This document shows, piece after piece, positions 61,091 to 64,000 of a stretch of 64,000 bases of DNA. How positions within the stretch are numbered: position 1 is the first letter of the stretch; every line of letters begins with the position of its first letter. The DNA comes from Stomoxys calcitrans (lineage: Eukaryota > Arthropoda > Insecta > Diptera > Muscidae). Made by a program: the position numbers and the translations under genes. Under the pieces are notes generated by a model that ran no database searches, had not been told where the DNA came from, and saw only the letters and a list, made by a program, of their open reading frames with translations. Where the stretch lies: NCBI RefSeq assembly GCF_963082655.1, contig NC_081552.1:183566571-183630570 (forward strand), given 5' to 3'.

Positions 61091-62505
61091 TAGGGGAAAG
61101 TTTACCAGTACTGGTAGAGGTATACCTTATAAAGCTCTACGTGGGACAGCGAAGTGGTATACCAAAGTAGTTCTTTTTAGCAGGAGATACAAGATACCTA
61201 CAGTGTCACCTGTTTCCTTGGGAGGAGAGTATGTTCCATTTACTGAGAGCGCAAAATACCTGAGTATTTTTGCTGGACATGCCCTATACATCTGGGAGAG
61301 AGATATTGGTAAAAGTTAATGGGTTTACACCACATGTCATGCACTGATTATATACTGCAGTTGTCAGATCTATAATGCTACATGGTGTTGTGGTCTGGTG
61401 GACGGCGTTTCAAAAGTCCACCTGCTGTTCAATACTCAACCAGATCCAAAGCATGGCTTGTTTGTGAATCACAGCCGCATTGAGGGTGACATCATCTGAT
61501 GCCACTCTACATTGTGACTAAACCAATTGCTGTGACCACTGCCGTGACTCTAAGTAAACTTTCTCTTTCGTCATGTGTCGGCTACGGACCCTATGTTATC
61601 CTTGATACAATGCCCGATGTTCCATGTAGTGTGGATCACACATTGCTTGATCCGCTTTTTGTTAAAAAAGAATTGCACCACTTTTCCCGATAAAATCGAT
61701 TGGAGCTACGACATTACTGGTAAGATAAGTTAAATAGACCTCTTAAAGGATGGTTCCAAACTAGACGATTAGGTGGATTTTGGGGTGCGCTCTACAGAAT
61801 ATGGTATGGTCATATCGTGAAGGATACCCGACAACTGTAGTATATATATCAAGCGGTGATTCTTCCAGCTAAAGAAGTGTTGAAATGGCTAAGACTTAAT
61901 GTCATTATGACGATTGGCATACATATTTTCTCGGACAGCTATTAAATCTCTGGGGAACATATATCTGAACTCAAAAACCATCTTCTACTGTTGCAGATCT
62001 CTCATCGGGATGGCTGAACAGTTTAAAATTCACCTGTTTTCGATCTCGGGCCTTGGACATATCCCAGGGAATGGTAGAGCAGAAGAGATGGCGAGACTAT
62101 GAACTGGCTTCCACATTGCAGGGGAAATGGAATCTGTTAATATGGCTCTAGCGACATGTAAGCTAGGTTTTCAGGATCAGACCCGAAGGGCAACAAAGAG
62201 GGGTTGTGAACATTTTAAAATAATGTAGCCTAATCTAGACTTGATGAAGAAGGAAGGAAGAAGAGACTATAGGACATCTGCTGTGTGTGTGTCCCGCACT
62301 GGCAGTCGGAAGGAGTTCAACTTTGGCTCCTCATGTGAACATTCGCATGTTGTTGTGTTTTTTTAAGCGATCTGGATGGTTCAACTGTAGGAACTTGAAG
62401 GCATATTTCTTCTGCTGCCCTTGTGGTAACACAATGGACGAAAATGTCTAAGTGAGACCGATGGAAGGCTGCCACTTAAACCTAATCTAACCTAACTGTT
62501 GCCAG
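61091..62505 (+). mobile_element. Non-LTR retrotransposon B2, longest copy
   Basis: RT thumb region at 61230-61450 (matches the coding part of B1 and its TATGGTGTTGTGGTCTGGTG-like stretch), RNase H remnant at 61740-62100 (IHIFSDSYLAIKSLG, then GHIPGNGRAEEMA), and a 3' UTR matching 7039-7300. The tail is TTAAACCTAATCTAACCTAA. Several stops, so it is dead. Confidence 0.78.
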
Positions 62506-62788
62506 ATGAGTAGCCTCAGGTTGCAGTTCGTCTGAAATGTGTAAGGTACTTACTAGTCATGCAAGCTTCACAATTAATTGGGTTATCTCAGCGCTCGGCA
62601 CCCAAGACAGGTGAATATTGAACGGCAACAGTAGACGGTATAAGAATTCAGAAAGTCTTTCTCAAGAGTTCGCTAAAAATCATTAAGAGATTATGTTTTA
62701 ATCACTATCCTACTTTTTTTGTTTGCAAGGACGTCCGTTTGATACAAACTACAGGAACCGGATAATCTTTTCTATAAGCCCAGTTCGG
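62506..62788. other. Intergenic, unassigned
   Basis: No ORF and no recognised repeat between retroelement B2 and a SINE. Confidence 0.35.
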
Positions 62789-62990
62789 AGGCCACCGTAG
62801 CGCAGAGGTTAGCATGTCCGCTCTGGTTGGAATCCTTGCGAGAACATCAGAAACAAATTTTCAGCGGTGGTTATCCCCTATTAATGCTGACGATATTTGT
62901 AGGGGATTCGGTTATAAAAAGGAGACCCCTTATTATTGAGTTTGAACTTCAATCGGACAGCACTCATCGATAGGAACCATACATCTCTAA
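62789..62990 (+). mobile_element. tRNA-derived SINE with clear A box
   Basis: GGCCACCGTAGCGCAGAGG begins a tRNA-like head (A box TAGCGCAGAGGTTAGC; B box degraded to GGTTGGAATCC). The body TTTTCAGCGGTGGTTATCC and AAAAAGGAGACCCC follows. Internal deletion relative to 15900-16198. Confidence 0.75.
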
Positions 62991-63468
62991 GTACTTGTAT
63001 TACCAGAGATAGTGTTGCGCACAGAGTGGTTTTGGACAATGTACAATCCACGCTGCCTGGCCTATTGGATTGTGCATCAAGAGTCAGTGGCCGCTGTTTG
63101 ACCACATAGCAGCGGTCGCCAGAATATATCTAACCACAACAATCAGAAGCATTTAGTGTAGCATTGAATTTCAAAACTAGGATGTTTTACCGCAGGATAA
63201 TTGAAAAAAAAAAACGTCCTGAAAATGATTGTGCGAAGTTATTGTGGTCATCATATGTTCAATGACCACAACCATGAATATAATAATCGATTAGTTGTTG
63301 TCTTTTTGAATAGGCTGGGCGTACAAAAAAAAAATGTCGAAAGTGAAGCTTTCTAAAAAAAAATTTGTAGGCAGACCTTGTCATACGGCTCATATAAATG
63401 CCATCAACTTTGTTGGAGATTTAGTCATCTCACAATAAACAGTGACATTGCGGTGCGAAGCAACAAAA
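62991..63468. other. Or-C 5' flank, unassigned
   Basis: Nothing recognisable except short A runs. The promoter of Or-C would be expected in the last few hundred bases. Confidence 0.3.
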
Positions 63469-63593
63469 ATGAAAACAATGCTGTTGGATATTAGCGAAAT
63501 TGGGCAACGAATACTAAGGCCATGCAAATGGATAGCAACAATAGCAGGATGTAATCTTTTATACAAAGAAAAGTTTTGGAGTCCATTAAAAAT
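63469..63593 (+). CDS. Or-C exon 1: start of a third odorant receptor
   Basis: ATG with A at -3, 41 codons plus two bases, donor GTAAGT: the same length and phase as Or-B exon 1. It encodes MLLDISEIGQRILRPCKW and YKEKFWSPLK, aligning with RGRKILKTWK and ANKVVHPWK of Or-B. The expected second exon (a VRLILL-type helix) is not seen in the last 400 bases, so it should lie right of the window behind a long intron, or the gene is broken. Same strand and order as Or-A and Or-B. Confidence 0.72.
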
Positions 63594-63755
63594 GTAAGTG
63601 ACATATCCTTTTTTTAGTGGGTTTTCGGAAACTCTGCCTTTAGCCATTCAAATAGATCTCGCGATTTAATTGACTATTAAGTGATTTCACTCGATTGCGT
63701 ATGCGGCAATTTATTTTCTTCTAACACCCTACCCTGTAGGCGAGACGATATACTA

Positions 63756-63993
63756 TTGGGTTGCCCAAAAAATAATTGCGGATTTTTCATGTAGTCGGCG
63801 TTGACAAATTTTTTTCACAGCTTGTGACTCTGTAATTGCATTCTTTCTTCCGTCAGTTATCAGCCGTTACTTTTAGCTTGCTTTAGGAAAAAAGTGTAAA
63901 AAAAGTATATTTGATTAAAGTTCATTCTAAGTTTTATTAAAAATGCATTTACTTTCTTTTAAAAAATCCGCAATTACTTTTTGGGCAATCTAA
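63756..63993 (+). mobile_element. mariner MITE copy 6
   Basis: TTGGGTTGCCCAAAAAA to TTTGGGCAATCTAA, TA-flanked, 238 bp, oriented like the full mariner. It lies in the first intron of Or-C. Confidence 0.88.
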
Positions 63994-64000
63994 TAGCTTT

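Noticed and set aside
62795..62860. tRNA gene
   Set aside because: A box present, but the B box is degraded and the sequence continues into a SINE body.
63390..63647. 85-codon minus-strand ORF
   Set aside because: Antisense to the Or-C first exon and its flank; no domain.
63617..63670. Second exon of Or-C after TTTTTTTAG
   Set aside because: The translation (GFSETLPLAIQ) is not a transmembrane helix like Or-B exon 2 and meets a stop soon.

Overview
The window looks like a piece of a repeat-rich higher-fly nuclear genome, probably a calyptrate muscid of the Stomoxys/Musca kind. The reasons are intron-containing insect odorant-receptor genes, mariner and DD41D elements, tRNA-derived SINEs, and interspersed repeats carrying the (TA)n and (GTCY)n blocks described for dipteran mini-me/DINE-1 elements. 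There is no bacterial, organellar or CRISPR content. The species call is inference from sequence style.

The host genes are a head-to-tail, plus-strand cluster of insect odorant receptors (7tm_6 family), none of which shows up as a long ORF because the genes are split. Or-A (exons 2701-23665) lacks its first two exons, which should lie left of the window. Or-B (29746-56494) is complete: ten exons, 409 codons plus stop, every intron GT-AG. Or-C is represented by its first exon at 63469-63593. Corresponding exons of A and B have the same length (139, 192, 166 and 156 nt; 208 nt in A equals 106+102 in B) and the first exons of B and C are both 125 nt. The genes are therefore tandem duplicates of one ancestor.

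Almost everything else is transposable elements sitting in the introns (11.1 and 8.5 kb in A, 14.7 and 9.7 kb in B) or between the genes. (1) Three related families, called T1, T2 and T3 here, have subterminal inverted repeats, a (GTCY)n core, 153-bp tandem monomers and a 3' hairpin. This is the architecture of non-autonomous Helentrons (DINE-1/HINE). (2) T4 is a G-rich family of about 128-bp monomers, and T5 a second family of about 125-bp monomers. (3) One near-complete mariner (16621-17911) has a single internal stop, and six short internally deleted relatives are present. (4) There are DD41D (rosa-type) elements, including two 597-bp copies with 202-bp inverted arms. (5) Non-LTR retrotransposon fragments belong to at least four families, two with CCTAA-type 3' tails. 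(6) There are tRNA-derived SINE copies. (7) A degenerate satellite of about 125-135 bp lies at 58411-60290. Many insertions are nested, so relative ages can be read.

Layout: 1-2700 repeats and a retroelement fragment; 2701-3350 first visible exons of Or-A; 3351-14465 intron of T1, T2, T3, T5 and retroelement A; 14466-14896 two exons; 14897-23384 intron with retroelement A split by mariner and SINE; 23385-23665 end of Or-A; 23666-29745 intergenic repeats; 29746-30252 Or-B exons 1-3; 30253-44930 giant intron; 44931-46492 Or-B exons 4-8; 46493-56217 second giant intron; 56218-56494 end of Or-B; 56495-63468 intergenic repeats, satellite and retroelement B; 63469-63593 start of Or-C. The most unusual observations are the palindromised DD41D pair, the identical T4/Helentron junction at three loci, and inverted-dimer Helentron-like elements.
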